The notes beneath the pieces are model-generated. The model had not been told where the DNA came from. It was given only the letters and a program-made list of their open reading frames with translations, and did no database searches. Shown in pieces: positions 8,701 to 18,156 of a stretch of DNA of 64,000 bases. The stretch covers positions 1 to 64,000 of the forward strand of contig DASTYT010000094.1 of assembly GCA_035764725.1 (NCBI GenBank), in the 5' to 3' direction. Both the position numbers and the translations under genes were made by a program. How positions within the stretch are numbered: the first letter of the stretch is position 1; each line of letters begins with the position of its first letter. The stretch comes from Candidatus Methylomirabilota bacterium. GTDB lineage: Bacteria > Methylomirabilota > Methylomirabilia > Rokubacteriales > CSP1-6.

Positions 8701-9240
8701 ATGGCCTGGATCGGCGAAACCCACGAAGACAGGGCGGAGGGCACGCTCAAGGACGCGTACGCGCGCATCGTGCGCGCGCTCGGCCGCGTCATTCCCTTCT
8801 ACCGCGCATACAGCGTGAGCCCCGCGCATCTGCACGCGCACCTGGACTTCTACGAGCGCATCGGCAAGCTCGGCGTGCTGTCGAAGCGGCGGAAGGAGCT
8901 GATCGCGGTGGCGGTCTCCGCGGAGAACGGCTGCCGCGATTGCACCCAGCTCCACTCGGAGCTGCTCCGCGCGCACCGCGTGGACGAGACGGTGGTGGGC
9001 GTTCTCGCCGCCGACCCCGACCGCGCTCTCGCCGACGGGCTCGTGACCGGGCCCGACGCCGTCGTCGTGGCCTACGCGCTCAAGCTCACGCGCGCGCCCC
9101 GCGCCATGGCGCCGGCGGACGTGGACAGCCTCCGGGCGGCCGGCCTCTCCGAGCCCGAGATCTTCGAGGTGGCGCTCCTCACCGGATATTTCAACTACAC
9201 GAACCGCATCGGGGTGGGGCTGGGCGTCGAGCCGGAGTGA
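8701..9240 (+). CDS. AhpD-like / carboxymuconolactone decarboxylase family protein
   Basis: A 179-residue all-helical protein of the CMD/AhpD family (peroxidase-related group). The redox motif ExxCxxCxxxH is present as ENGCRDCTQLH at about residues 78-88, so it likely acts as a thiol peroxidase or disulfide reductase rather than a decarboxylase. ATG at 8701 is preceded by GGAGG at a good distance; the open frame further upstream overlaps the divergent dehydrogenase gene and is ignored. The YTNRIGVGLGV ending is typical of the group. It precedes an orphan ABC binding protein by 25 bases; a functional link to it is not evident. Confidence 0.9.
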   Translation: MAWIGETHEDRAEGTLKDAYARIVRALGRVIPFYRAYSVSPAHLHAHLDFYERIGKLGVLSKRRKELIAVAVSAENGCRDCTQLHSELLRAHRVDETVVGVLAADPDRALADGLVTGPDAVVVAYALKLTRAPRAMAPADVDSLRAAGLSEPEIFEVALLTGYFNYTNRIGVGLGVEPE

Positions 9241-9265
9241 TACTCTGCCGGCACGGAGGACATCC

Positions 9266-10813
9266 ATGACCCGGACCCGGATCGCTCGCGCCTTGCCCGC
9301 GCTGCTCGTTCTCACCGCGCTCTCATTCACCATCGCCGAACGTGCCGGCGCCGCGCCCGAGGGCACCATGACGTGGGGCGTGCATGTGACCCTCGCCAAC
9401 CGCTGGCTCGACCCTGCGGAGACCGAGGCGCTGGTCACGCCGTTCCTCGTGCTCTACGCCATCCACGACGCGCTCGTGAAGCCGATGCCAGGCGTCGCCT
9501 CGGGGCCGAGCCTCGCCGAGTCGTGGACACCGTCGAAGGACGGGCTCGCCTACGACTTCGTACTGCGCAAGAACGTCAAGTTCCACAACGGCGACCCGCT
9601 CACGTCCGAGGACGTGAAGTTCTCCTTCGACCGCTACAAGGGCGCGGCGGCCAAGCTCATCAAGGACCGCGTGAAGGAGGTGCAGACGCCGGACCCGCTC
9701 CACGTCCGCATCATCCTGAAAGAGCCGTGGCCGGACTTCATGGCGTTCTTCGGCACCACCGCCTCCGGCATCGGCTGGGTGGTGCCCAAGAAGTACGTGG
9801 AGAAGGTGGGCGACGAGGGTTTCAAGAAGGCGCCGATCGGCGCGGGCCCGTACAAGGTGGTGTCGTTCAATCCCGGCGTCGACCTGGTGCTCGAGGCCTT
9901 CGAGGGCTACTGGCGGAAGGCGCCCGCCGTGAAGCGGCTCGTCTTCCGGTCCATCACCGACGAGGCGACGCGCGCCGCCGCGGTGAAGCGCGGCGAGGTG
10001 GACATCGCCTACCTCGTGTCCGGGCCCATTGCAGAGGAGCTCAAGCGCACCCCCGGCTTCAAGGTGGCCTCGCCCCTGCCGTCGCTCGGCAAGTACTGGC
10101 TCGACTTCCCCGAGCAGGCCAATCCGAAATCCCCGTGGCATGACCGGCGGGTGCGCCTGGCCGCGAGCCTCGCGGTGGACCGCAAGGCGGTGAGCGACGC
10201 GGAGTGGCTCGGCTTCGCGCGCCCGTCGGGCAGCATCGTCCCCAAGGCCATGGAGTTCGCGCTGGACATTCCGCCGGCGCCCTACGATCCCACCAAGGCC
10301 AAGGCACTCCTCGCCGAGGCCGGCTTCCCCAACGGCCTCGACGCGGGGGACTTCACCCCATTTCCGCCCTACTTCTCCATGGGCGAGGCCATCGCCAACT
10401 ATCTCCGCGCCGTCGGCATCCGCACCTCCCTGAAGACCATGGAGCGCGCCGCCTTCCTCACCGCCTGGCGCGAGAAGAAGATCCCTGGCGTGATCATGGC
10501 GCTGGTGGCGCCGGCCGGCAACGCGGCCACGCGGCTCGAGCCCTTCGTCACGAAGGACGGCTTCTACTCGTACAGCGTGATCCCCGAGGCCGAGGATCTC
10601 TTCATCCGCCAGTCGCGCGAGCTGGACCGGAAGAAGCGCGAGGCCATGCTGCAGCAGATCCAGAAGCTCATCGCCGACCGCGTGACCCACGCGCCGCTGA
10701 TGGAGTCGGCGTTCCTGTGGGCGGTCGGCCCGCGCGTGGAGGAATCCGGGATGAGCCTCATCCCGGGCCACGCCTATTCGGCGCCCTACGAGGACGTGAA
10801 GGTCAAGAAGTAG
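9266..10813 (+). CDS. ABC transporter substrate-binding protein (SBP family 5), orphan
   Basis: A 515-residue secreted solute-binding protein. It has an N-terminal signal peptide (RIARALPALLVLTALSFTIA, cleavage near AGA-AP) and family motifs DFVLRKNVKFHNGDPLTSED, APIGAGPYKVVSFNPG and VDRKAVSDAEWLGFARP. It shows the general architecture of oligopeptide-type binding proteins but has no permease or ATPase genes beside it, so it must share a transporter encoded elsewhere or the rest of its operon has been lost. Its last codons overlap the 3' end of the convergent P-loop gene by 11 bases. Confidence 0.92.
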   Translation: MTRTRIARALPALLVLTALSFTIAERAGAAPEGTMTWGVHVTLANRWLDPAETEALVTPFLVLYAIHDALVKPMPGVASGPSLAESWTPSKDGLAYDFVLRKNVKFHNGDPLTSEDVKFSFDRYKGAAAKLIKDRVKEVQTPDPLHVRIILKEPWPDFMAFFGTTASGIGWVVPKKYVEKVGDEGFKKAPIGAGPYKVVSFNPGVDLVLEAFEGYWRKAPAVKRLVFRSITDEATRAAAVKRGEVDIAYLVSGPIAEELKRTPGFKVASPLPSLGKYWLDFPEQANPKSPWHDRRVRLAASLAVDRKAVSDAEWLGFARPSGSIVPKAMEFALDIPPAPYDPTKAKALLAEAGFPNGLDAGDFTPFPPYFSMGEAIANYLRAVGIRTSLKTMERAAFLTAWREKKIPGVIMALVAPAGNAATRLEPFVTKDGFYSYSVIPEAEDLFIRQSRELDRKKREAMLQQIQKLIADRVTHAPLMESAFLWAVGPRVEESGMSLIPGHAYSAPYEDVKVKK

Positions 10814-11369
10814 CCGCGGGAGCGGGCTCGCCGAGGGCCCGCAGCACCGCGGCGAGATTGTCCGCGACGCTGGCCACGCGCTCGAGCCGGAGCACCGGCC
10901 CGGGCAGCGTGGCCAGCCACTCGTTGTGCACGCGCAGGCTGCGGATCTCGAGCCCGCCCTCGTCGTAGCCGGCCGCCCACTGGAGAAACTCGGTCGATCC
11001 CTTGTGCATCGCCCCGCCGGGGGCGATCGTCTCCGCGCCGTAGCGCGTGACTTCCCGGGCCCGCAGCCGTGCCATGCGGAGGTCGGCGGGGACGAACAAG
11101 AACACCACGAGATCGAACAACGGAATGAATACGTCGCCCCAGCCGCAGAGCGAGCCCGAGAGTACCCACCCTCCGGGCTGTTCCAGCTCGGTGCGGAGCA
11201 AGGCGGTCCGCGCCACCCGCTCGCGGATGTGCTGGAAGGGCGGATCCGTCGAGAGCCAGAAGAATGTGTCCGTGTCGTGATGGGCGCAGCCGAGCCGCTC
11301 GGCGAGCGCCGCCGCGAGCGTTGTGGTGCCCGAACCCGACGCTCCGAGAATGTGGATGCGCTTCTGCAT
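10803..11369 (-). CDS. P-loop kinase-like protein (adenylate kinase / shikimate kinase-like)
   Basis: A 188-residue cytoplasmic nucleoside-triphosphate-binding protein. The N terminus MQKRIHILGASGSGTTTLAA is a Walker A loop in which the usual lysine is replaced by threonine (GASGSGTTT); this variant occurs in a set of adenylate-kinase-like proteins and is not by itself a sign of decay. A DTDTFFW segment near residue 35 and the FLFVPADLRMARL strand followed by REVTRYG resemble the lid and base-binding parts of small kinases. I cannot assign a substrate. It overlaps the convergent binding-protein gene by 11 bases and is followed upstream by the DinB-like gene, 15 bases away. Confidence 0.8.
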   Translation of the reverse strand: MQKRIHILGASGSGTTTLAAALAERLGCAHHDTDTFFWLSTDPPFQHIRERVARTALLRTELEQPGGWVLSGSLCGWGDVFIPLFDLVVFLFVPADLRMARLRAREVTRYGAETIAPGGAMHKGSTEFLQWAAGYDEGGLEIRSLRVHNEWLATLPGPVLRLERVASVADNLAAVLRALGEPAPAATS

Positions 11370-11384
11370 CCGCTGCGCGCTAGC

Positions 11385-11843
11385 CTAGCGGGGCTTGAGC
11401 GCGCGCTCCATCTCGTCGAGATGCTCCCTTCGATGCTCGGCGCGATCCAGCGACACAGGCGTGCCCGCCGCCTTGTTCTTCTCGATGAGGTCGTCGCGCA
11501 GCCCCGCGATCTTGGCATCGGTGGCCCGCGCGATCGAGAGCGTCAGCTCGGCGGCGCGCCGGGGCGGCATCGCGAGGAACATCGGCTTGGAGGCGTCGTT
11601 GATCCAGTCGATGGCGCCGGCGCCTTCGTCGAGGGCTTTTGGGGCCTTGCCCGTCTTCTCCCACTCGTCCAGGAGCAGGAACGCGCGCTGATCCCAGAAG
11701 GCGATGTGCGCCAGCACCCCCGCCACCGTCCAGCCCGCGGGGAGCGGGCGCTGGAGATCGGCGTCGCTCTGGCCCTTGATGAAGGCCTCGAGGCGGGCGC
11801 GCTGCGTGTCGTTCAGGGCATTGTGGCTGCGGTCGGCCGCCAT
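11385..11843 (-). CDS. DinB-like / ClbS-DfsB-type four-helix protein
   Basis: A 152-residue soluble helical protein resembling the DinB-like four-helix bundle family (ClbS/DfsB group). The segment PAGWTVAGVLAHIAFWDQRA near residues 33-53 is characteristic: in this family the helix-2 histidine is a metal ligand. ATG at 11843 is chosen because GGAGG lies seven bases upstream and because a hairpin terminator lies just before it. Members act as metal-dependent thiol transferases or as self-protection proteins; nothing here indicates which. The start is preceded on this strand by the terminator at 11857-11880, so the gene is probably a separate unit from the amidohydrolase operon. Confidence 0.78.
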   Translation of the reverse strand: MAADRSHNALNDTQRARLEAFIKGQSDADLQRPLPAGWTVAGVLAHIAFWDQRAFLLLDEWEKTGKAPKALDEGAGAIDWINDASKPMFLAMPPRRAAELTLSIARATDAKIAGLRDDLIEKNKAAGTPVSLDRAEHRREHLDEMERALKPR

Positions 11844-11856
11844 GGTGGGCCTCCTC

Positions 11857-11880
11857 GGAAAAAATGGGTTCGACCCATTA
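11857..11880 (-). terminator. Rho-independent terminator after the amidohydrolase operon
   Basis: Read on the minus strand the sequence AATGGGTCGAACCCATT forms a perfect 7-bp stem with a 3-base loop and is followed directly by four more T residues (TTTTCC). It lies 43 bases after the amidohydrolase stop and just before the DinB-like gene, as expected for an intrinsic terminator ending the long leftward hydantoinase operon. The stem is short and AT-flanked, so a regulatory palindrome is the alternative. Confidence 0.55.
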
Positions 11881-11922
11881 GACCCCGCCGACACCCCGTT
11901 GTGAAAGCCCCTTGCGCGCGGG

Positions 11923-13365
11923 CTAGACCAGGCCGCGCCGCGTGAGGTCCACGATGGGCAGGTCGCGCGTGCGATCGTCGGCAGCGGTGGCGCGCTGCAG
12001 GCGCTCGGCGGCGGCCCGCACGTCGCGGTGGACTTGCTCCGCGTCGACGTTGGTGAAACGGCCGTCCCGGTAGATGATCTTGCCGGCCACCATCGAAAGC
12101 ACGACATTCCGCCCCGTCTCCGCGTAGACGAGGTTCGCCACAAGGTTCCGCGCCGGGCGCAGCAGCACGGGGGCCAGCGGCGGGCGCGTGAGATCGAGGA
12201 AGATCAGATCCGCGTCCTTGCCGACCTCCAGCGAGCCCACACGATCGGCCACGCCCAGCACCTCCGCGCCCTCGATGGTCGCGCTCCGCAGCACCTGCCA
12301 CGAGGGAATGGCCAGCGGATGCTCGGCGCGGATCTTGGGATACATCGCCGTCGCCCGCATCTCGCTGAAGATGTTGTGCGAGTTGTTGCCCGGGGCTTGA
12401 TCCGAGCCCAGGGCCACCCGCCCGCCGAGGCGCTTGAACAGCGCCGCCGGCGGCATCGCCCCGTCGATGATGCCGATGGAGTTGGCGCAGCAGACCATCC
12501 CGCCGCCGGCCTTCACCACCGTCTCCACCTCGGCTTCGGTGGCGGTGGAGAGGTGCACCGCGATCAGGTCGGGGGCCAGGAGCCCGATCGACTCGAGGTA
12601 GGGAATGGCGCGCAGGCCGAAGCGCTGCTGGGTGGCGTTGTTCTCCCGCGGGTCCTGCGCCACGTGAAGATGCAGTCGGCAGCCGCGCTTGCGCGCCTCG
12701 GCCTGCACGCGCAGCAGCATTTCCTTGGAGAGGAAGTCCGCGGCGTGCGGGCCGAAGATCACGCGGATGCGCCCCTCGTCATGGCCGTCCCACTGCTCGT
12801 GAAGCCGCAGTGAGCGCTCGAGCGACTCCTTGCCCGCCTCCGCGTCCAGCGGCGTGGGATCCCCCGGCTTCCAGCCCTGGGCGATCCACTGATCGCGGTT
12901 GGCGAAGTTCCGCTCGCTGATGCTGTCGCACACGACGCCGCGGCTCCCCAGCAGCGCGTGGCTCTTCACCAGCTCGCCCATGGGCCGCGTGTAGTCGGCG
13001 AACGTGGTGGTGCCGTTCGCCACGCCCTCCATCAACGCCCAGAGCGTGGCCAGCGGCGCGTCGGCCGGATCCACGTTGCGCAGCATGGGCCCGTAGGCCG
13101 AGTCCATCCACTTCTCGACTTCCTGCGCCCACCCTCGCCCGAGCACCGCCGCCGAGTGCATGTGGGCGTCGACGAGGCCAGGCATGACGAGACGATCTCG
13201 CGCGTCGAGCGTCATGGTGGCGGGGCCCTGGGCCTCGACCTGAGCGCGCGGCCCCACCGCGACGATCTTGCGGCCACGGATGCCGACGGCACCGTCTTCC
13301 ACGAAGCCGACGCCGGGGCCCGTCATGGTGAGGAGGTGGCCGCCGGTGATCAGCGTGTCGAGCAT
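11923..13365 (-). CDS. Amidohydrolase superfamily deaminase (SsnA/MtaD/cytosine-deaminase-like)
   Basis: A 480-residue metal-dependent hydrolase of the amidohydrolase superfamily. The metal ligands are visible: DAHMHSA (HxH) near residue 68, LHLHVAQ, AVHLST, and LGSDQAPGNN with the catalytic Asp, followed by the closing SLEVGKDADLIFLDL. These features match S-adenosylhomocysteine/methylthioadenosine, guanine and chlorohydrolase-type deaminases. It is the last gene of the hydantoinase operon; its ATG overlaps the stop of the upstream binding protein by one base. The context of ring-opening hydrolases suggests a role in nucleobase or cyclic-amide breakdown, but the substrate is inferred only from neighbours. 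Confidence 0.88.
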   Translation of the reverse strand: MLDTLITGGHLLTMTGPGVGFVEDGAVGIRGRKIVAVGPRAQVEAQGPATMTLDARDRLVMPGLVDAHMHSAAVLGRGWAQEVEKWMDSAYGPMLRNVDPADAPLATLWALMEGVANGTTTFADYTRPMGELVKSHALLGSRGVVCDSISERNFANRDQWIAQGWKPGDPTPLDAEAGKESLERSLRLHEQWDGHDEGRIRVIFGPHAADFLSKEMLLRVQAEARKRGCRLHLHVAQDPRENNATQQRFGLRAIPYLESIGLLAPDLIAVHLSTATEAEVETVVKAGGGMVCCANSIGIIDGAMPPAALFKRLGGRVALGSDQAPGNNSHNIFSEMRATAMYPKIRAEHPLAIPSWQVLRSATIEGAEVLGVADRVGSLEVGKDADLIFLDLTRPPLAPVLLRPARNLVANLVYAETGRNVVLSMVAGKIIYRDGRFTNVDAEQVHRDVRAAAERLQRATAADDRTRDLPIVDLTRRGLV

Positions 13366-14366
13366 CACTCGATCACCTGATTCGCCCGCTCCCGCAGCGC
13401 CGGCGGGATCGTGATCCCGAGCCGCTTGGCCGTCTTGAGGTTCAGCACGAGCGCCAGATTGGTCGGCTGCTCGATGGGGAGGTCGCCGGGCTTGGCGCCC
13501 CTGAGAACCCGGTCCACGTAGACGGCGCCTCGGCGAGCCAGATCGACGAAGTTCGGCCCATAGGACATGAGGCCTCCCGCGTCCACCCATTGCTCCTGCG
13601 TGGACATCGAGGGGAGCCGATGCTTCACCGCGAGCTCGGCGAGCCGCTGGCGGTTGAGGAAGAATATCGGGTGCCCCATCACCAGGAGTGCCTCCGCGCG
13701 CTCCTTGGTCATGGCCGCGAAGGCCGCGTCGAACTCCTTGGCCTCGTGAATCTCGATCAGCTGCAGTTCCAATCCGAGCGACCTGGCCGCGGCCTTGGTG
13801 GCTTCCAGCATCTGCGGATACGCGGGAGTGCTAGGCGGATTCGCGAGGACCGCCACGCGCCGCACCCTGGGGGCCACGTCTCTGAGCATCTCCAGCTGCT
13901 TTCCGAAGATTTCGGTGCCGAAGGCGTACGACACCCCCGTGACGTTGCCCCCCGGGCGGGCGAGGCTGGCCACGAGGCCTACCGCGACCGGCTCGGTCAG
14001 GCTCCCTCCGACGATCGGGATCGTGCTCGTGGCCTTCTTCGCGGCGAGCGCCGCGGGCGTCGGGCTGGCGTAGATGAGGTCGACTTTGATGCGGACCAGC
14101 TCCTCCGCCAGGGCGGGCAGCCGCTCGGTGCGGCCGTCGGCGAAGCGGTACTCGATGGCGAGGTTCCGCCCTTCGACCCAGCCGAGCTCGCGTAGCTGCT
14201 GCTTGAATCCCTCCAGGGGACGGGTATAGAGGCCGCTCCCACTCTGGCTGCCGATGGAGAGATAGCCCAGCCGGACCATCCTCTCCGCCGACTGGGCGTC
14301 TGCGATCAACGGCGTGGCGAGCAGGGCGACGGCGAAGAACGCCGCGAGGGTGGTTCGGACGATCAT
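13365..14366 (-). CDS. ABC transporter substrate-binding protein, ABC_sub_bind type
   Basis: A 333-residue periplasmic binding protein of the ABC_sub_bind (PF04392) group, usually linked to aromatic or tryptophan/tyrosine-like ligands and very abundant in soil bacteria. A signal peptide (AAFFAVALLATPLIADAQ) is followed by the conserved VRLGYLSIGSQSGS, FKQQLRELGWVEGRNLAIEY, PALAEELVRIKVDLI and YGPNFVDLARRGAVYVDRVL. Its ATG overlaps the hydantoinase B stop (ATGA) and its own stop overlaps the amidohydrolase start (TGATG), so it is translated as part of the catabolic operon and probably delivers the substrate. No permease or ATPase genes lie beside it. Confidence 0.92.
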   Translation of the reverse strand: MIVRTTLAAFFAVALLATPLIADAQSAERMVRLGYLSIGSQSGSGLYTRPLEGFKQQLRELGWVEGRNLAIEYRFADGRTERLPALAEELVRIKVDLIYASPTPAALAAKKATSTIPIVGGSLTEPVAVGLVASLARPGGNVTGVSYAFGTEIFGKQLEMLRDVAPRVRRVAVLANPPSTPAYPQMLEATKAAARSLGLELQLIEIHEAKEFDAAFAAMTKERAEALLVMGHPIFFLNRQRLAELAVKHRLPSMSTQEQWVDAGGLMSYGPNFVDLARRGAVYVDRVLRGAKPGDLPIEQPTNLALVLNLKTAKRLGITIPPALRERANQVIE

Positions 14367-16063
14367 CGACCTCCGGCGGGCGCACAGGCGCTGCAATCCG
14401 CGCCGGTCCCCACGTACCCGTTCACTGCGTCCTCCCGCGCCCGCGCCGGATCGCGCTCGCTCGGCGGGCCGTAGCCGCCGGCGCCCGGCGCGTGCATCAC
14501 CACCTGGGACTCCGGCTCGGCGGTGAACGTGCCCTTGGTGTTGAGCCGCCGCTCGGCGCCGTCGGATGCGATCAGGCTCACGCGCGCGCCCGCGCCGGGA
14601 CCGCCGCCGGCCAGGCCGAAGGGCGGGGTGACGCCGCGCTCGAGGCAGACGCTGACCTGGGCGGGATTCCCAAGAATGCGCCACACGCGCTCGACACCGC
14701 AGCCGCCGCGGTACTTCCCCACCCCGCCCGAGTCCGGGATGACGGCGTAGCGCTCCACCCGCACGGGGAAGGACATCTCCAGGATCTCGATGGGCGTGTT
14801 CATGGTGTTGGAGATGCCGCTGGACATTCCGTTGACGCCGTCCTTGGTGGGGCGGGCGCCGAAGCCGCCCTTGATAGTCTCGTAGGAGACGAAGCGTGCG
14901 CCGTTCCGGTAGTCCACGCCGCCCACGGTGAGAATGGCGGACGTGCCCTGCGAGCAGGCCATCACGCGCTCGGGCGCGAGCTGAGCGAGGGCGCCGAAGA
15001 GCATGTCGGCCACGCGGTGGGAGATCTCGTGGTTGGCGAACACCACGGGCGCGGGGGCCTGGGCATGCACCACCGTGCCGGGCTCGGCGTGAAGCTCCAC
15101 CGGGCGCCAGCAGCCGGAGTTGGGGGGGACGAGGTCGGTCGGATCCGCCACCATCTTGATCGCACAGTAGATGCCGGAGGCGGTGACGTTGAGTGGCGCG
15201 TTCATGGGGCCGGCGACCTGCTTGTCGGTGCCGGCGAAGTCGACGGTGAGCGTGTCGCCGCGCTTGGTCACCGTCATGCGGATCTTGAACGGACGATCCG
15301 TGGTCTCGCCCTGCTCGAGCACGCCGTCGCCGTCGCAGAGCTCCTCGAAAGACGCGGTCCCGTCGGGCAGCCCCGAGAGCATCGCGCGCATCATGCGCTC
15401 GGAGTAATCCAGCACCTCCTGCATGATCTTGAGCAGGCGCCCCGCGCCGTACTTCTTGGCCAGCTCGGCGAGCCGCGTGACGCCACGGAGATTCGCCGCG
15501 ATCTGGGCGCGCAGGTCGCCGCGGCGCTCTTCCGGCGTGCGCACGTTGGTGAAGATGATGGCCTCCACGTCCGCATTGGGCACGCCCGCCTTGACCAGGC
15601 GCACCGGCGGCAGCCGCAGGCCCTCACCGTAGATCTCCGTCGCGGTGCCGTAGGAGCCCGGTGTGTTGCTGCCGATGTCGGGCCAATGCGCGCGCACGCA
15701 CGCGAAGCCCAGCAGCGTGCCCTCGTGGAACGCGGGCATCACGACGTTCACGTCGGGCAGGTGGCTCCCGCCGAAGTAGGGATCGTTGTGGATGAAGACG
15801 TCGCCAGGCTCGAAGGATGGGAACGCGCGGATCACCGCCTTCACCGCGAGCGGCATGGAGCCAAGATGAATGGGCAGATCCGGCCCCTGCGCGACCATCT
15901 CGCCCCCCACGTCGAAGAGGCCGCAGGAATAGTCGCCCGCCACCTTGAGCAGCGGCGAGTAGGCGGTCTTGGCCAGGACCACCTTCATCTCCTCGGCGGC
16001 GCAGTAGAGCGCGTTCTTGACCACCTCGAAGGTCGCGGGATCGGTGCTCGACATCGCGGTCAT
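14363..16063 (-). CDS. Hydantoinase B / 5-oxoprolinase family subunit (HyuB)
   Basis: A 566-residue cytoplasmic subunit of the ATP-dependent hydantoinase/oxoprolinase/acetone-carboxylase superfamily, partner of the HyuA-like protein encoded immediately upstream. The N terminus TDPATFEVVKNALYCAAEEM, then GDVFIHNDPYFGGSHLPD, NVTASGIYCAIK and FGLAGGGPGAGA are family signatures. ATG at 16063 follows AGGAGG by seven bases and overlaps the HyuA stop (ATGA). Together the pair would hydrolyse a cyclic amide (hydantoin, N-methylhydantoin or 5-oxoproline) at the cost of ATP. The sequence alone cannot tell which. It was likely acquired with the binding protein and deaminase that follow it. Confidence 0.93.
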   Translation of the reverse strand: MTAMSSTDPATFEVVKNALYCAAEEMKVVLAKTAYSPLLKVAGDYSCGLFDVGGEMVAQGPDLPIHLGSMPLAVKAVIRAFPSFEPGDVFIHNDPYFGGSHLPDVNVVMPAFHEGTLLGFACVRAHWPDIGSNTPGSYGTATEIYGEGLRLPPVRLVKAGVPNADVEAIIFTNVRTPEERRGDLRAQIAANLRGVTRLAELAKKYGAGRLLKIMQEVLDYSERMMRAMLSGLPDGTASFEELCDGDGVLEQGETTDRPFKIRMTVTKRGDTLTVDFAGTDKQVAGPMNAPLNVTASGIYCAIKMVADPTDLVPPNSGCWRPVELHAEPGTVVHAQAPAPVVFANHEISHRVADMLFGALAQLAPERVMACSQGTSAILTVGGVDYRNGARFVSYETIKGGFGARPTKDGVNGMSSGISNTMNTPIEILEMSFPVRVERYAVIPDSGGVGKYRGGCGVERVWRILGNPAQVSVCLERGVTPPFGLAGGGPGAGARVSLIASDGAERRLNTKGTFTAEPESQVVMHAPGAGGYGPPSERDPARAREDAVNGYVGTGADCSACAPAGGR

Positions 16064-18156
16064 GACCACGCCTCCTGCGTGAGCTCGATGAAGCCGCCGG
16101 CGTCCACGCGGGCGCGCCAGCCCGGCGGGACCACCACGGTGGCGTCCATCGCCTCGATGATGAGGGGACCCGCGCGGCGCGCGCCGGGGGCCAGCGCCTC
16201 CCGCGGGATCACGTCGCAGCGCACCGAGCCCGTCTCCTTGAAATAGACCTCGCGGGGGCTGCTCGCGGGCGTGCGGTCGCTCGTCACCGGCGTGCCACCC
16301 CGCTTCGCCACGTCCAGCGCGTCCAGTCGCCCCACCGCGGCCACGCGCAGGTTCACGCACTGCACCGCCTCGTCCGGACTCGCGTGGCCGTAGGTCTGCC
16401 GGTGCTTTCCGTGGAAGTCCGCGGCCAGCCGCGCGAGGCTCGCCGCGCTCACCGGGCCTGCCGCCATCGGCACCGTCAGCTCGTAGGCCTGGCGGCCGTA
16501 GCGGCAGTCGGCGGCGCGCGTGACCTCCCAGCGCGCCTCGGACACGCCGGCCGCGCGCAGCATGGCGCGCGCCGAGTCCTCCATGGCGGCATAGGCCGCG
16601 GCCACGTCCTCCATGCGCGCCTCGTCGAGACGGGCGTAGAACGTCTTCACGTAGTCGCGGCGAAAATCAGAGGCGACCAGCCCCAGCGCCGAGAAGCCGC
16701 CGGGAATCGGCGGAACGATCACGCGCGGAATCTCGAGCTCCTGGGCCAGCCGCGCCGCGTGCACCGGGCCCGCGCCGCCGAAGGCCACCAGCGTGAACTC
16801 GCGGGGATCGTGCCCGCGCTCGACCGACACGATGCGGAGCGCCGCGGCCATGCCGGCCGTCACCACGTCCACGATGCCGGTGGCGGCCTCGAGCACGCCC
16901 TGCTTCAGCGGCCGCGCGATCCGCGACTCGATGGCGGCGCGGGCGCGGTCCAGGTGCACGGGCAGCGCGCCGCCCAGGAGCGCCACCGGGTTCAGGTAGC
17001 CCAGCACCAGATCGGCGTCGGTCACGGTGGGTGCCTCGCCCCCCTGGCCATAGCACACGGGCCCCGGCTCGGCGCCCGCGGACTCGGGCCCCACGCGCAG
17101 CGCCCCGCCCGGATCGATCCATGCGATGCTTCCCCCACCCGCGGAGACCTCGGCCAGGTCGATCACCGGCACGCGGATCGGATGCCCGGTGCCGTGCATC
17201 CAACGTCGTGCGCTCGCGCCGCCGCCCACCTCGTATTCCGAGGTCGTGCTCACCTCGCCGCGCTCGATGAGGCTCGCCTTCGCGGTGGTGCCGCCCATGT
17301 CGAACGAGATGAGATTCGGCAGCCCCAGCCGCCGGCCGATGAGCTGGGCGGCGATGACGCCGGCGGCGGGCCCGGACTCCACCGCCATCGCCGGCATGGT
17401 GAGCCCCTCCGCCACCGTGAACACGCCGCCGGACGAGCCCATGACGTAGGGCGAGGGAAAGCCCTGGCTCTTCACCGCCGACTCGAGCCGGTCGAGATAG
17501 GAGGCCAGGATGGGCCCGACGTAGGCGCACACCGCGGTGGTGCTGGTGCGCTCGAACTCGCGGATCTCGGGCAGCACCTCCGATGACAGGAACACGGGCA
17601 CGCCGGGCAGCGCGGCGCGAAGCCGCGCACCCACCGCGCGCTCGTGCGCGTCGTTCAGGAAGGAGTAGAGGAAGCAGACCGCCACCGCCTGCACCTCGTG
17701 GCGGCGCAGGAAGTCGATGGCGCGATCCACGTCCTCGATCCGGAGCGGCGTCACCACCTGCCCTTGGGCGTCCAGGCGCTCGCGGATCTCGAGCCGCATG
17801 TGCCGCGGCACGATCACGTGCGGGCCGTCCTGGAAAAGGTCGTAGAGGCTGGCCCGGGCGGAGCGGCGCAATTCCAGCACGTCGCGCATGCCCTGCGTCG
17901 TGAGGAGCGCGGTGCGCGCCCCCTTCTCCTCGAGCAGCGCGTTGGTCACCACGGTGGTGGCATGCGCGAGGAACGAGACCTGGGAGGGCACGACGCCGTG
18001 CCGCCGTGTGGCGGCATCCAGCGCGTCCAGGACGCCGCGGGCGAAGTCGCGCGGCGTCGTCGGGACCTTGACCACGTCGAGGCTGCCCGTGGCCTCGTCC
18101 GCCACCACCACGTCGGTGAACGTGCCGCCGATGTCCACGCCGATGCGCCAGGTCAT
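16060..18156 (-). CDS. Hydantoinase A / 5-oxoprolinase family subunit (HyuA)
   Basis: A 698-residue subunit with an ASKHA-type ATPase fold. The first phosphate loop is WRIGVDIGGTFTDVVV at the N terminus, the second is LISFDMGGTTAKASLIERG near residue 290, and GPVHAARLAQEL closes the nucleotide site. It forms the ATP-hydrolysing half of the HyuA/HyuB enzyme that opens cyclic amides. The ATG overlaps the stop of the upstream phosphotransferase-like gene (ATGA) and its own stop overlaps HyuB. No aspartate or hydantoin racemase or carbamoylase is encoded nearby, so the downstream fate of the product is not visible. Confidence 0.93.
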   Translation of the reverse strand: MTWRIGVDIGGTFTDVVVADEATGSLDVVKVPTTPRDFARGVLDALDAATRRHGVVPSQVSFLAHATTVVTNALLEEKGARTALLTTQGMRDVLELRRSARASLYDLFQDGPHVIVPRHMRLEIRERLDAQGQVVTPLRIEDVDRAIDFLRRHEVQAVAVCFLYSFLNDAHERAVGARLRAALPGVPVFLSSEVLPEIREFERTSTTAVCAYVGPILASYLDRLESAVKSQGFPSPYVMGSSGGVFTVAEGLTMPAMAVESGPAAGVIAAQLIGRRLGLPNLISFDMGGTTAKASLIERGEVSTTSEYEVGGGASARRWMHGTGHPIRVPVIDLAEVSAGGGSIAWIDPGGALRVGPESAGAEPGPVCYGQGGEAPTVTDADLVLGYLNPVALLGGALPVHLDRARAAIESRIARPLKQGVLEAATGIVDVVTAGMAAALRIVSVERGHDPREFTLVAFGGAGPVHAARLAQELEIPRVIVPPIPGGFSALGLVASDFRRDYVKTFYARLDEARMEDVAAAYAAMEDSARAMLRAAGVSEARWEVTRAADCRYGRQAYELTVPMAAGPVSAASLARLAADFHGKHRQTYGHASPDEAVQCVNLRVAAVGRLDALDVAKRGGTPVTSDRTPASSPREVYFKETGSVRCDVIPREALAPGARRAGPLIIEAMDATVVVPPGWRARVDAGGFIELTQEAWS